The notes beneath the pieces are model-generated. The model searched no databases, was not told where the DNA came from, and saw only the letters and a program-made list of their open reading frames with translations. DNA of 64,000 nt from Rhinopithecus roxellana (lineage: Eukaryota > Chordata > Mammalia > Primates > Cercopithecidae). Positions 1 to 11,059 of this stretch are shown here, piece by piece (position 1 is the first letter of the stretch; each line of letters opens with the position of its first letter). The DNA is taken from positions 78,192,595 through 78,256,594 of the forward strand of contig NC_044557.1 in the NCBI RefSeq assembly GCF_007565055.1, given 5' to 3'. Made by a program: the position numbers and the translations under genes.

Positions 1-528
1 TTCTGCAAATTCCTGATAATTTTGAAATGTCTTTTTGCTCCATCATATTCAATTAATTGTCTTTGACTTTGGGGACATCTGTTAACCACGTTTATTTTGA
101 TAACAACTCAATTGGATGTGGCAGAACTCAGTGTGCAGATGGGGAGTTAATGAATCACTTCCGCAAAAGAGGTTTAGTAATGGTTATTCAGGCCCAGATC
201 CACTCACAACTTCCCATTTAGCTCTTTTTATAGCATTCACTCTTACATTTGACTTTTTTTTATCCAATAAAGGATTTAATGTTCTGTATTTCCATTTGTA
301 AAATCTCATATTGTACTTGACTTGTTTTACTTGTGCCAATCATGTTTCCTTGGAGGTATAGTAAGGTCTTTAATGTCTCAGAGTAGGGCTTTGTCTGGCT
401 ACCCCGAAAGTGAATACCTGAAACATTACCTGTCGATTATATTCCTTCTTGATCCTTCTTCTCAGGGAAATTACCATCCTCATTTTGAACTAGCTTTATG
501 ATTACAGATAATTAGTAAGCATCTATTA
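1..528. other. Unassigned AT-rich sequence
   Basis: I recognise no gene, RNA or repeat family here. The short open frame at 116-301 (61 codons) has no motif, no usable context and is the length expected by chance in AT-rich DNA. Confidence 0.5.
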
Positions 529-529
529 T

Positions 530-579
530 GCTGACACAAGAGTAATTGTGGGTTTTGCCATTACTCTGCACCAACCTAA
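530..579. mobile_element. MADE1: MADE1 (mariner MITE) remnant
   Basis: The end gcaccaacctaa (568-579) is the mariner/MADE1 terminal inverted repeat. The segment agtaattgtgggttttgcca (541-560) matches the arm of the same palindromic 80-bp element. The copy is shortened in the middle and its left tip has diverged. MADE1 is a non-autonomous derivative of the Hsmar1 mariner transposon and is immobile today. The assignment rests on motif recognition over about 50 bp. Confidence 0.7.
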
Positions 580-769
580 CGCAAATTTCCATTTTAAGTT
601 TTTCCTCTGCAGTGGATTTGTACATCAAGTACGGTCTTAGTTATTAGACTGACATGCATTATCACTAATCCCCATGAACTCCCAGACTAGGTGAGAAGAA
701 ATATAAGGAAACAGCGATTTCAAGAGAATCTGATAGAATCACTCAAGTAGATTTGTCTCTGTCTAGTAG

Positions 770-1075
770 TTCAATGTTTGTGCTTTCTTCAGGGACAGTT
801 TCTATTTATTGCTTTTTCCCCCACATTTGTGGGCCATACTTTGTTGTTTATTTCTAGACATCATATTTTTTGAAAACTTAAGGTTATTAATATAGTAATG
901 TGTTGACTCTAGAAATCAGATAATCCCATCTCCCCAGGGTTTGTGGATGTTCCTTACTGTAGCTGATTTTGTGACTCTTCTGAATTCCTTCTAGTACTCT
1001 ATATTCTTTATCGTGTGTGGCCACTTAACATTGTGAGGAAAATATCTAGAATCATGCCAATACTTTGGATTTAGA
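770..1075 (-). mobile_element. Old L1M 5'-region fragment, antisense
   Basis: The wording of this stretch (gggccatactttgttgttt, then ctctagaaatcagataatcc, ccccagggtttgt and the closing gtgtggccactta) follows the antisense of the 5' part of mammalian-wide L1M elements. It is strongly diverged, has no open frame, and its ends are blurred. The assignment is by recognition only. Confidence 0.45.
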
Positions 1076-1345
1076 AAACTAAGAAGTCACTGATGCCATT
1101 CACTGATACTAAAAATACTAAATATGAAATGAATTTGGAGAAGGAAAGGAAAATGGATGAATGCAGATTTGAAGATAATGAGATTAAGTTGCCTGTGAAA
1201 TATACAGGGACGATATTCAACAGACCCTTGGAGACACAGATTTGGCAATCAAGAGGGAATTTGGAGCTGCCAACGTAGATTTGGTAGAGCCAGATGTAAA
1301 TATAAATGATAAAAGAAACCATGTTTACATATGAAATCACTGGCA
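1076..1345. repeat. Ancient interspersed repeat-like segment, family not assigned
   Basis: The segment around 1225-1325 (ggagacacagatttggcaat, ggagctgcc, gtagatttgg) resembles a high-copy ancient mammalian repeat also seen near 6.8, 10.1 and 12.1 kb of this window. I cannot name the family with confidence. Chance open frames exist on both strands (1093-1278 plus, 1071-1346 minus), but neither shows a protein motif. Confidence 0.35.
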
Positions 1346-2262
1346 ATGTAAAAAAAAGTGAGAAAAGATTATTAAAACTACCTTATAAAATACCATAAAC
1401 TGAATAGAAAACTCAGTGGTAATATTCCTAGTGAAATTACATCATACAGTTTGAATCAATTAAAAACATTCCCACTAATTCATGAAGAGTGTATTACCCT
1501 GTCTTATGTGTGTACCTTAACTTTACAATTAGTGAAGGTTTCATGGAGTCAATCCAGGAATGTTTCCAATAGAATAAGCCTGGAGGGAGAGCTTTGGTCT
1601 ACCAGCATAGACTCTAACATTATTTAAATTGTAGAGCAATAGCTTAGCTAGGGTAAAACCACTGTTTTGTTCTAGGTCATCAATATGAATTTAATTATTA
1701 ATATTGTCAGCTAGAAGAAAATTAAAGTCTTCTAAGAAAACCAGTCAGGAAAGTCTGGGAATATAATCAGGTTAAAACAAAACTGCTCTTGGAGAATCTG
1801 AGGTATAATTAAACCACTCAACATTAACCTTATTCCCAACCTCCATCTATCTTAACATTAGTGATTACAAAAAAATAAAATAAAATAAAAAATTAGATCC
1901 AAAGACATAATGGCCTGTGTTTTGAGAAGTAATTATTTCTTCATATTTAAATGTCAAAATTTTGAGGATAAAAACAATACATTAGATTTTTTAAAATTAC
2001 ATTATAATTAAAGAAAGACATATTACATTAATAATACAAGATATGGTATATATGAAAAGAGAAATGCAACATTTACCTTATTTTTAAGTGAAGATTGCAA
2101 TTATCAGCGCTACTACTGTTTAAAATTGCAGCATCTGAAATTCTAATTAAGAAGACTTCACTAACTTATTCAGAAAATGATTATTTCAATGTAAATTACT
2201 CAATTCACACAGTGAGATAATTTATCAATTAATCTCATATTTCAATAATAAATATAAAGGGC
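1346..2262. other. Unassigned AT-rich sequence
   Basis: Very AT-rich, with an A/AAT-rich patch at 1868-1892 and no open frame of note. I see no gene, RNA or recognisable repeat. Confidence 0.5.
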
Positions 2263-2604
2263 AATAAATCTTTCTGTAAAGGTATACATGGCAAATATTT
2301 TAGGCTCTGCAGTCCATACCATCCTTCATAACTACTCAAATCTGTCCTTGTAGTTCAAAAAACAGCCATAGACAATATATAAAAGAATTAGCATGGCTGT
2401 GGTTAAAAAAGCCTTATTGATGAACACTAAACTTTGATTTTCCTGAATTACCATGTGTCATAAAATATTATTTTTCTCTCTTTTTTTTTTCAGCATTAAG
2501 GATGAAAAGAAAAGGAGTTTTTTAGATCACCAAGCAGGCATAACATTGCAAAAACAGGCAGGCCATATTCAACCTTTGGGCCATAGTTTGCTGACTTGTT
2601 GTCT
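2263..2604 (+). mobile_element. hAT-Charlie-type non-autonomous DNA transposon (MER20-like)
   Basis: The order ggcaaatattttaggctctg, then caactactcaaatctgtcct-like text, then cagccatagacaatatat, the right-hand aaaaacaggcaggcc (2550-2564) and the terminal ccatagtttgctgac is that of a short Charlie-group MITE. This is a longer variant, with about 125 bp between the left and right halves. The left tip is eroded. The MER20 label is tentative; membership of the hAT MITE group is more secure. Confidence 0.6.
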
Positions 2605-3370
2605 AGAACTAGAATCTACATAATTATTTTCTCAAATTGTATGTATGTTAGCAGTACAAACACAAGCTTAGAGCAAGTTCTCTGGATTCTGAATTCCTAA
2701 GGCTGGAGCAGTGTATTTTTTTTTTTTTTTTTTTTTCTCTCTCAGCTTTCTATTCCTGTTATTTGACACAGAGCAATTAATTTTTTTGTTTGTTTATTCT
2801 TATTATTGTGGTTTATAGGCTCAGAAAGAAATATGTGGAATGACTCTATGCACATATGAATAAACAAAAATCTTGACACCATTTCTTTTCTGTCAGGGTA
2901 CTAGAAAGAATCAAAAATCAACATGACTCAATTTTATTTTTTCTCAACATTTTTATGAAGCTTTAGTATAAGAAGTCCAGTGAATTCACTGGTATTGTCT
3001 TAACCCACAAAGGTTAAGGATAATCAGTTTTTACAATTTCAGTAGTTTCACAAAGGAACATTAATTGTTTATCACAGGGTCAGAATAAATATAGGACATT
3101 ACTGATTCTATATTTACAAAGATTATACATTTTAAAATACTACCGTATTTTGTAACTATGAAGCAGAATTTTAAAAATTATGTTATTATTTAACAAGTAA
3201 ACGCATATATAGAGAGATAAATAATTATGTTGACTTTAATTTTCGATGTATACTAGTATTTTAAACATTTGAAAATGTGTCTTCCCTACATTATATTTTT
3301 ACTTGTGCTTGCCTTTCAGGATATTGAATTCTGCAGTTGAGAATAATTTTTTAACAAACCTTGATATTAT
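2605..3370. other. Unassigned sequence with a 21-base T run
   Basis: A homopolymer T tract at 2716-2736 is the only structure seen. It is not joined to a recognisable Alu or L1 body. The rest is AT-rich with no gene signal. Confidence 0.5.
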
Positions 3371-3612
3371 TGTATAATAGTTAAGAGTTTAGGGTCTGCA
3401 GTTAAACTAAATGGCTACAGATTTTAGATCCCCACCCCTTTTGGCTTTGTGACCCTGGACAATTTACTTATCTGTGACTTACTATCTCCTTCTTTTCATG
3501 GCGATAATAGTTGTTACCTCATAGGGTGTCGCTAATTAAAAGAGTTAATATGCATCTATTGTTTACAACAGTTCCTGGCACATTTTAAGAACTCAATATA
3601 TGTAAGCTTTTA
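3371..3612 (+). mobile_element. MIR: MIR SINE
   Basis: The core order of a MIR is readable: agttaagagtttagggtctg, ggctttgtgaccctggacaa, tttactta, gttacctcatagggtgt, gagttaatatgcatc, and the tail gttcctggcaca followed by aactcaatatatg. MIRs are ancient tRNA-derived SINEs that used L2 machinery. This copy is nearly full length and diverged, as expected for its age. Confidence 0.8.
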
Positions 3613-4884
3613 AAATATATTCAAATTAGTCAATAAAACATTGTCATTAGCATGCCTATTTTTAGTTGTCTATTTCTTCCCGCCCGGCTAATATAATACG
3701 GGAGAAAATAATTTGGAGCCATCAAAGATTCCAGACAAATTGGTTAATGTATCACAAAGAGTACTGTTTTCCTATTACACAAGTAACCTCCATTGAAAAT
3801 CAGATCTGAACAAAACTTCTACAAGTAGAACGTAGCCAAAGGCACAGCTAAATTTTACCCTCAGTCACAGAAGAAAGAGACATTCCTTTTCCCCTTAGAA
3901 GGACATACACATATTCATCTGTAGGCACACATTTATTTCTATCGAGTTTTACCTTTCCATATTTTATGTTAGAAGGCACATCCTGTCTCCTTTTAACGTG
4001 AATAAATCCCCTTTGGGTGAATGCTTGCTTTTTTCTTGGCTGTGAAAACATACTAATGAGAAAGTTATTTATAAAACTGTAAATTGTATGATCACTATTC
4101 TCAGAATATATATCTATTTCAAAAGTGAATAGGAATAATAAACTAAGTTGTTAAAATGAAACTAAAGGAAAGATGAGCTTTTAAAAAAGAATATGTTACA
4201 TTATAGATTGAATTTAATTATTGATGAACATTATTGTAAAGAAATTTACCATGTTTTCTGTTGGGTGGGGGAGCCTTTCAGAAAAGTCATTTAGATAAAC
4301 GACAAATAAAACCTGAATCTCTTCATATGCAGCTGAATGGATTCTGCTGTTGCTGTGTGGTAGTTTTTTACTGTAGTTGTTTTCCACCATTCCTTTTTTT
4401 AAGTGACTGTGTTTCTTATTGAATAAAATGCTGGGCAGTGTATTGTTTTCAGTGTCTAAAGTAAGTATTGTATCATCGTCAAGATAAATTCTCATTCAAT
4501 ATCCTAAAATGGTCTATTTTATAATTTTGAGAATTACTATTTTATGTCATCAGATATAAATTTTGACAAAAAGTCAAATTTTTAGTGAGAACACATGAAC
4601 CCACTTCGTAACCTAAGAACTAGTTTACAAAAGTTTAACTGTATTTAGAGGCTACATCGTTGTTACTACCTTATCATTTGCTTCTCCCCAACACCTAAAT
4701 AACATTATTATTACATTATATCTTTTTATATTTTCTATGTATACCTAATATTATATTATGTAGTATTTATTATTTTTGCAACTATTAAAATGTACAGCGT
4801 AAAAATGTACAATGTTTTATTTTTTACTTATTTTATTCATTATTATATTGCCCAATCATGTTCACATTGTGACATGTATCAGAC
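3613..4884. other. Unassigned sequence
   Basis: There are open frames of 67 codons (3848-4051 minus) and 93 codons (4214-4495 minus). Neither shows a domain, a promoter context or a homologue I recognise, and both are bounded by AT-rich DNA. I treat them as chance frames. Confidence 0.45.
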
Positions 4885-4960
4885 ATCGATGGATGGATGC
4901 ATAGATAGATAGACAGGTAGATAGACAGATAGAAATATACAGATGTATAGACTATTGTTT
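4885..4960. repeat. Degenerate GATA/GACA tetranucleotide repeat
   Basis: The text runs gatggatggatgcatagata, then mixes gata, gaca and gagt-like units to about 4960. It is an interrupted (GATA)n microsatellite. The interruptions suggest an old and rather stable array. Confidence 0.85.
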
Positions 4961-5629
4961 GCTTTTGCTTTTTCTGTTTTTAAAATATATATCAGCCTTT
5001 TGTTTCTTTCATTGGTCAGTTTTGTTCAGGGATACCACAGCTTGACGTGATATAAAAGCATCCAAATAAGACCATGTATGCATTTTATTTAAAGGTAAAT
5101 CTTATTTAAAAATAAACTTCTTTCAATGCTAATTTATTTAAAATTTCTATCTAAGAAACCACTATGTAACTAGGCCATTTTAGGCTTTAGAGTCATAGAT
5201 ACATCAGGGTTCAGTGATTTTTAATTTAATTTTAGAGATCTATTTTACAAATACATTTTTGGCATTCCTAAGACTAATTTCATAAAGTTTTACTTAAATC
5301 CACATTTCTTTCTTACTGAATTAGATAGAAATTCTCATTATCACATACAAGTAAAATTTATCTTAGTAGATTTTGTTATTATTTTTGGATGTAAATATAA
5401 ACCCCAAATTTAAAATATGCTTTTGCTAATACTGAAAATTCAGTATTATTCACAATATTGAATTCAATAATATTACACAAAAGGTTTAAAACTAATGTAT
5501 TAACTATTTCTCTTAATTTATATCTTATATGTTAACATAAGACTTGGAATATTGGTTCAGACACATGGTTCATTTGATCAAGTAGGCTTTTGCCAACCAA
5601 GCCCAAAGACAGATCCTTATGTAACATAA
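4961..5629. other. Unassigned AT-rich sequence
   Basis: No repeat family, RNA or coding signal recognised. Confidence 0.5.
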
Positions 5630-5812
5630 TATTTCTCAAAATGTAGGGTACATATGTAAAATTCGAGATTTTTTTTAAGTGAATATTTATGGACCTCATT
5701 CTCAGAGACTAATTTTTCAGTAGGTCTGGATTAGAGCTAGAGTTTAGACTTTTTGTGAGCAATCTAGATTACATTAATTCCAATTGTGCACCCAGACTAT
5801 TTTGAAAATACT
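5630..5812 (+). mobile_element. MER5A: MER5A hAT-type MITE
   Basis: The diagnostic middle ttcagtaggtctgg is intact (5718-5731). It is flanked by a degraded left arm, tatttctcaaaatgtagggt, and a right arm ending in ttttgaaaatactatg that mirrors the left terminal repeat. The size matches the usual 189 bp. Non-autonomous and inactive. Confidence 0.7.
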
Positions 5813-6164
5813 ATGACTATTTCCTTTTTTGGATTTGCTATACTTTACTTCTATCTTTGATGAGGAATGAAGTACATAGTTCAATATTACAAACTGTGTT
5901 CCTGGTAAGGAAACAACATAATTTTATGATGTATCAGAAAAAGGTTTATATTATTTCTCTTTTCCTTCTTTAGTGTGAATTTATATTTATTTTCTAAGCA
6001 AAATATTTTGGGATAATGATTTTTAAGAAATAATCCACATACCTTGCATGTCTCTTTTTTGAGTGAAGGGGAATTATGCTTAGAATTCTTCATTTATGAC
6101 ACACTTTTAAGACATATTATTTATATCTATCTACTCACGTACTATTTTTATATAAATCATTCAC
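5813..6164. other. Unassigned sequence
   Basis: Contains a 68-codon minus-strand frame (5887-6093) without a recognisable motif. Nothing else is supported. Confidence 0.45.
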
Positions 6165-6960
6165 ATTGATTCATTTTCTTGATTCAAAAAATAAGTACTA
6201 AGTAAGTATCTACGATATACCATGTAGAGTTCTTGAGTTACTGAGATTATAGCAGTAAACATAGCTATCTCCCTGGATAAAGTTCCAATGTAGTTGGAAC
6301 AAAAGACAAGTTATAAAACATAGAAATGATTATATATTGGGTAGTAACAGAAAAAGAGGACAAAGTTGGTTGGATCCCACGTGATGTAAGGGAAAATGTT
6401 ATCAAGGACATAGCTGGTGACTTTGTAGGTCATCTGAAAACTGTGACTTAATATCTGTGAGCAAGAAGCTACTTGATTGTTTTGAAGAGAAATGTGTAAT
6501 TATCTAATCTTTCTGGTTGTTGGATGAAGAACAGGAACAAATGAGGGAGCAGGAACACTGGTTTGGAAGTTACTGCCATCATCTTTGTGAGAGCTGACAG
6601 TGTCTTTGTTATGGCTGTGGTAGTGATTATGAAAAATAGTTAGATTTTTTACTTATTTTCAAAGTGCATTTCACAGGATGTGCTTATAGATTGGATAGGA
6701 AATACAAAAGAGATTAGTCAAAAGTGATTGAAAAGTTTGTGCTAAGAAAATGAAAGAATAGATAAATGTAAGATTGCAATAGAAGCATATCAAAGATATG
6801 AATTTTATTTGTATGTGTTGAGATACCTATTAGGTATCCTGTTAGATACCAGAGTGGACATGCCTGTGAGAATTTTATATTATGTTTAATATTTACCATC
6901 TAGAGTTTAGTGTCCTTTGCAATCTTGAATATCTAAATCTGTAGTAGCTCTTAATGGTAA
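6165..6960 (-). mobile_element. L2-like ancient LINE remnant, antisense
   Basis: The left part (cattgattcattttcttgat, aagtaagtatctacgatata, gttcttgagttactgagatt, agcagtaaacatagctatct) is the reverse complement of a typical L2 3' end. Farther right, tgagatacctattaggtatc (6819-6838) and neighbouring text match the ancient repeat segment also seen near 12.1 kb. Whether both halves belong to one insertion is not certain. No frame survives. Confidence 0.45.
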
Positions 6961-7583
6961 TTTAGAAAACTAATGAATATTTGGTCTTAAGCTCTGATGT
7001 AATCACCTTTTAAAATTCTCTATCAAAATCAATCTATATTAACTTCTACATTTTGTGCTTATTTCTAAATAATCTCTCTACCAATAAAGAAACAACATTT
7101 TAGCCCTCATTTTCTTAGCCCTTTCTGACACCAATGCACACATGTGTTCACACACACCTACACATACTTCTTTATATATATTAAATTGTTTTTACTAACA
7201 ATTTCCTTTTGTTTTCCTAGTCAGTAATATCATTTCTCATAATTTGTTTTCACTTCATTAAAGCACAATTAACTAGATATATAATTACACAGAATAGGTC
7301 TTCAAATTATGTTTTTGTTTGTATATAATTATTGTTAAGATATTAATAAAAAGGTAAAAAAATTATAAATCTGAATTTGTGGAAATTTACTATACGGTAT
7401 GGACATATATTTTCAATTCTCACCTTTGTAAACATGAAATACAAATTAGATTCATGTTCGATGAACAGACATAATCTATTTTAGTTTAACTATGAAAGAG
7501 TAGATATTTTGTATAAGTCAATGGAATATGGCTATAGAAGAATTCTGTTTGTCAGCAGAGCAAACACTTTTTAAACTGAGCAA
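6961..7583. other. Unassigned AT-rich sequence
   Basis: No coding, RNA or clear repeat signal. Confidence 0.5.
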
Positions 7584-7812
7584 TAATAGTTAACATTTAT
7601 TGAAGCATACTACACACTAAGCAATTTCGCTAAGGGCTTCATGTGAATTATTTCCTTAAAATCTCACAAGAATGCTACAGGCCTTACTTCATTATCCATT
7701 ATTTTCTAGATTATAAGTAATTGGAGGTATTGTGAAGTTAAGAAATTGGAACACGGTAACACAGTTAACAGATGTAGCCTGAACATATTACCAATTCTAC
7801 CTGACCCCAACA
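7584..7812 (-). mobile_element. MIR: MIR SINE, antisense
   Basis: Reads as the reverse complement of a MIR: aatagttaacatttattgaa, ctaagggcttcatgtgaatt, ttaaaatctcacaagaatgc, cattatccattatttt, ggtaacacagttaacagatg. It is diverged but collinear over more than 200 bp. The 60-codon frame at 7706-7888 (minus) lies largely inside it and is spurious. Confidence 0.75.
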
Positions 7813-8180
7813 TCTGTTTTGATAAGCAACAAGCTATCAAGAAATTAAGCCAAAAATAAGAAATTAGGCCAATGAGAAATACTTCCATATGTACAGTTTT
7901 GATATAATGGCTTTATGTGAGAGAATCCCATAGATTGATCTTGTTCTGAAGTTTGCTAACTGGACAACAGTGGGTTGAGTCCTCAGGCAGTATCATTTGC
8001 AAGGTGGATGAACAGTTGACACATTTTCATTGCCAGGGTAATGATGTGAGACTCAAATCTATCTCCTCTTTTGCGAAATAAGAGATTATTTAGTTAAATC
8101 TCACATCAATATTAGAACAAAGCATGACAACAAACTGGGCTACCAGTTTCTTAGGATTGATCTATAAAGGAACATCGTGT
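7813..8180. other. Unassigned sequence
   Basis: Unique-looking sequence with nothing I can assign. The Alu at 8181 begins immediately after it. Confidence 0.5.
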
Positions 8181-8478
8181 GCTGGGCCTGGTGACTCACG
8201 CCTGTAATCCTAGCACTTTGGGAGGCCAAGGCAGGTGGATCACGAGGTCAGGAGTTTGAGACCAGCCTGGCCAACACGGTGAAACCCTGTCTTTACTAAA
8301 AATACAAAAAAATTAGCTGGGTGTGGTGGGCACCTGTAGTCCCAGCTACTTAGGAGGCTGAGGTAGGAGCATCACTTGAATCTGGGAGGCCAGAGCTTGC
8401 AGTGAACCAAAATCATTCCACTGCACTCCAGTCTGGGTGACAGAACAAGACTCCGCCTCAAAAAAAAAAAAAAAAAAA
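8181..8478 (+). mobile_element. Alu: Alu SINE (AluS-type), full length
   Basis: Begins gctgggcctggtgactcacg and shows both monomers, the A-rich linker after ctaaaaatac, the right monomer (agctgggtgtggtgggcacc) and an A-tail at 8460-8478. The Pol III A and B box regions are visible but mutated. Many CpG sites have decayed to TG/CA, so it is not among the youngest. I could not find a clean target-site duplication. Confidence 0.95.
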
Positions 8479-8735
8479 GAACAACATATATATGAGCCAT
8501 ATTAGGCTTAAAGTAGCATTCTACCATCCTGGCTTTCACTCAGTCATGGAACATACTAAGCTGTCCTGCCTCATGCTCGCACATTTTGGTCTGTGTTTTG
8601 AGAATGCTTCCTTGGATTCTTTCACTAATACATATATATTTAATCAGCTTCTATAATTAGCTTAACTGTCATGTCTTCAGATAAATTTCCTGAAAAACTG
8701 ATCAAAAACGGTCCCCTGACCCATTACGTAGGCAG
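8479..8735. other. Unassigned sequence
   Basis: No feature recognised between the Alu A-tail and the L2-like fragment. Confidence 0.5.
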
Positions 8736-8960
8736 GAATTATTATTTTTATTATCATTATTATTATTTTATCATGACCTTGTATTCATTTCCTTCATAGG
8801 ATTCCACATATTATTTATAAATATGTTTACTTTTATAGTTATTAACTGTGTGTTCCTTTCTCTAAAATGCAAATTTCCCTTTCCAATGTGTAACAGTGGC
8901 TTATCACAGTATCCTACACATCCTGGATAATCAATAATTACTTATTAAATCACTGAAGCA
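8736..8960 (+). mobile_element. L2: L2 LINE 3'-end remnant
   Basis: The pattern attatttataaatatgttta, ttcctttctctaaaatgcaa, acagtggcttatcacagtat and the closing aatcaataattacttattaa follows the L2 3' terminal region (actagaatgtaagctcc... gctcaataaatatttgttg in less decayed copies). It is strongly diverged and no frame is left. Confidence 0.5.
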
Positions 8961-9570
8961 ATAGTGCCATTACTCTCTTATCTTCCCAATATGCCCAATA
9001 AATAAGATTTTGCCTCACTTTTCAGTAACTGGTGTTAAAAAGTACTTAGTTTGATTGACAGACCTGGGTCAGAATGTGAAAAATTAAAAACAGGTTTTCT
9101 ATAAGTTAAGTTAGCCCAGTAGCCATTTGCTGCAAACAGATTTGGAGTTTATACTGAAATTGACCCAAACTGCCAGTTGAAAATCTTTCTTGAAAACCTC
9201 ATGATCACTTCACACTTAGAATAATGCAAACAAAACCCACCATAGGGAACCTAATAGTTCCCTCCACTCAATACATCTGCTTCTGTTGGTCGTTTACTGA
9301 ACCTGAAATCTCAATACCTAAGCTTCATTTCTGAGTCTTCTTTATTTCTTTCTCTGTAATCTCATGTGGTCATGAAAACCTTTATTCATTCATCTATCTG
9401 TAAATCTCTTACTGAGCAGCAAACACGTACAACGATCTAGAATTTCCAAAAGAACAAATCTTACGTATGAGCATGGACAAGTTTTAAAATTTCTGAGGCT
9501 CAGATATCTTATCAGTATAAAGGTCATGATATTGCCTGATTCTAGTAGGTGCTATAACTACACAATGATG
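8961..9570. other. Unassigned sequence
   Basis: No gene or repeat family recognised. Confidence 0.5.
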
Positions 9571-9770
9571 CTAACTAGAACCGTGGGGTTTGAAATACTT
9601 TGTTTAGAGTCCTGCCTCTTCTACTTAACAAATGCTTGTCTCTAAACAGTGTTCCAATTTATAAGCCTAAAGTAAAAATAACATCTACTTCCTATGATTG
9701 TGATATATATTTAGTGCATCTAGATTGAAAAGGGCACTGCTGAACACAGAGTAAGCACTAAATAAATCGT
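9571..9770 (+). mobile_element. MIR: MIR SINE remnant
   Basis: A degraded MIR: the left part tagaaccgtggggtttgaaa, a middle like tctacttaacaaatgcttgt, and the tail gggcactgctgaacacagag followed by taagcactaaataaat. The tail is the clearest part. Confidence 0.5.
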
Positions 9771-10519
9771 AGCTTCTAAAGAACTGGGAGTCTAGAAAGG
9801 AAAGTTGTGAGTGCAAATATGAATGCAACAAAAAGCCATACGCAGAATAATAAGAAATTTATTTTCGTAGAGTGGTCATAAAGAAGGAAGTAGCCAATTC
9901 TTATGAGGGAAGCATTTTTTTATGAGTGAGGCAAATTGAATTTTGAAAGATCAATATGTTTTACCTGATAGATAAGGTAGAAATGTATTCTATGAAGTGT
10001 GGTGGAGACTATGAAGCACTGAGAAAGAGGATAATTATTTTAGACTGAATAGTAGTGGATAAGTCTGAATTGAACTTGGGTAGAAGTATAGGAAAGATAA
10101 AACAGAGAGGCAAATATATTTGAGATATAAATAGGGACCAATCATGAGGGACCTTATGTTTTTTACCGAGATTGAGGGTTTGAAAAAGGAAATCATCCAA
10201 TCTCTGAGAAAACTATTAGGCAGCCAAGCAGTTCCGAAGCAGTGTGGTGGCAACTTCTAGTATGGCTCCTGTTACACAGATTTAGTTAATAAGTCCAGGT
10301 TGATTTAGAAAGTGTATTACAGCACAGCAGCTAACAGGAATTCATTTGCATCATTTCTTTTAGCCTCTGAAGTCTCATGGGGGTGATGCGAAGGTGGCCT
10401 AAGTGAATGTTACACAATGGTCTGTGTCAAAGCTGAGAATACTGAGCTTAAGAAACTCCCAATCCAAGCACTGCCCGGAAGTCCCCCTTTCACTCTGGAT
10501 CCACTGAATATATATCACA
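9771..10519. other. Mostly unassigned, with an ancient-repeat-like patch (9840-10250)
   Basis: Within 10130-10170, ggaccaatcatgagggacct resembles the ancient high-copy repeat noted near 1.2 and 11-12 kb. The overlapping short minus-strand frames here (10009-10253) show no motif and are treated as noise. Confidence 0.35.
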
Positions 10520-10650
10520 ACCACATGAAGTGGATGTCATTTCTATTTTAGGCTTATAGGTTAGAACAATGCTCAGAGACATTTTTAGATAGAGGAGGCA
10601 GGACTCTCATCAAATTCTTTCAAATCCCAAGGCTCTAGTTTGCTTCACTA
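10520..10650 (-). mobile_element. MIR: MIR SINE fragment, antisense
   Basis: The text catttctattttaggcttat, aatgctcagagacat, aggcaggactctcatcaaat and caaggctctagtttgc follows the reverse complement of the MIR core and 5' end. It is a diverged fragment. Confidence 0.55.
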
Positions 10651-10870
10651 TGTAATTATAACACCTGTTAGAACCAGGAAATAATATGACCTTTATACAG
10701 ATAAAAAATCTGAGCCTCGGATATTTTAAAACCTATTCATGCTCAGGGATAAGATCTGATAGGCCAGAAAACCCACCCATCTTCCCTTCCAGAGAGAAAT
10801 GTTATCTTTATTACTTTGGAATATAAGCACATTTTCTCTGGAGGAAGGAGAGCTTCATCTTTGCAATCTT

Positions 10871-10920
10871 AGAATATATGCCAGGAAGGAGACATAGAAT
10901 ATATGCCAGGAAGGAGACAT
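10871..10920. repeat. Perfect 25-bp tandem duplication
   Basis: Positions 10871-10895 and 10896-10920 are identical. Each unit begins agaatatatgccagg and ends gagacat. No third copy is present. A perfect two-unit duplication in otherwise unique DNA suggests a recent local slippage or end-joining event. Confidence 0.97.
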
Positions 10921-11059
10921 ACTTTAAATCTGTACATTTTCTAAATCTGAGTAAATTAAATACACTTTGAATGTCTAGGAATGAAGACACGTAAGAGATT
11001 AATTGAGATAGATTATTTGTTATCCAACCAAGAGAACTCCTAAGCATAGATTTCAATGA

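Noticed and set aside
4214..4495. 93-codon minus-strand ORF
   Set aside because: No domain, no homologue I recognise, and length within chance expectation for this window.
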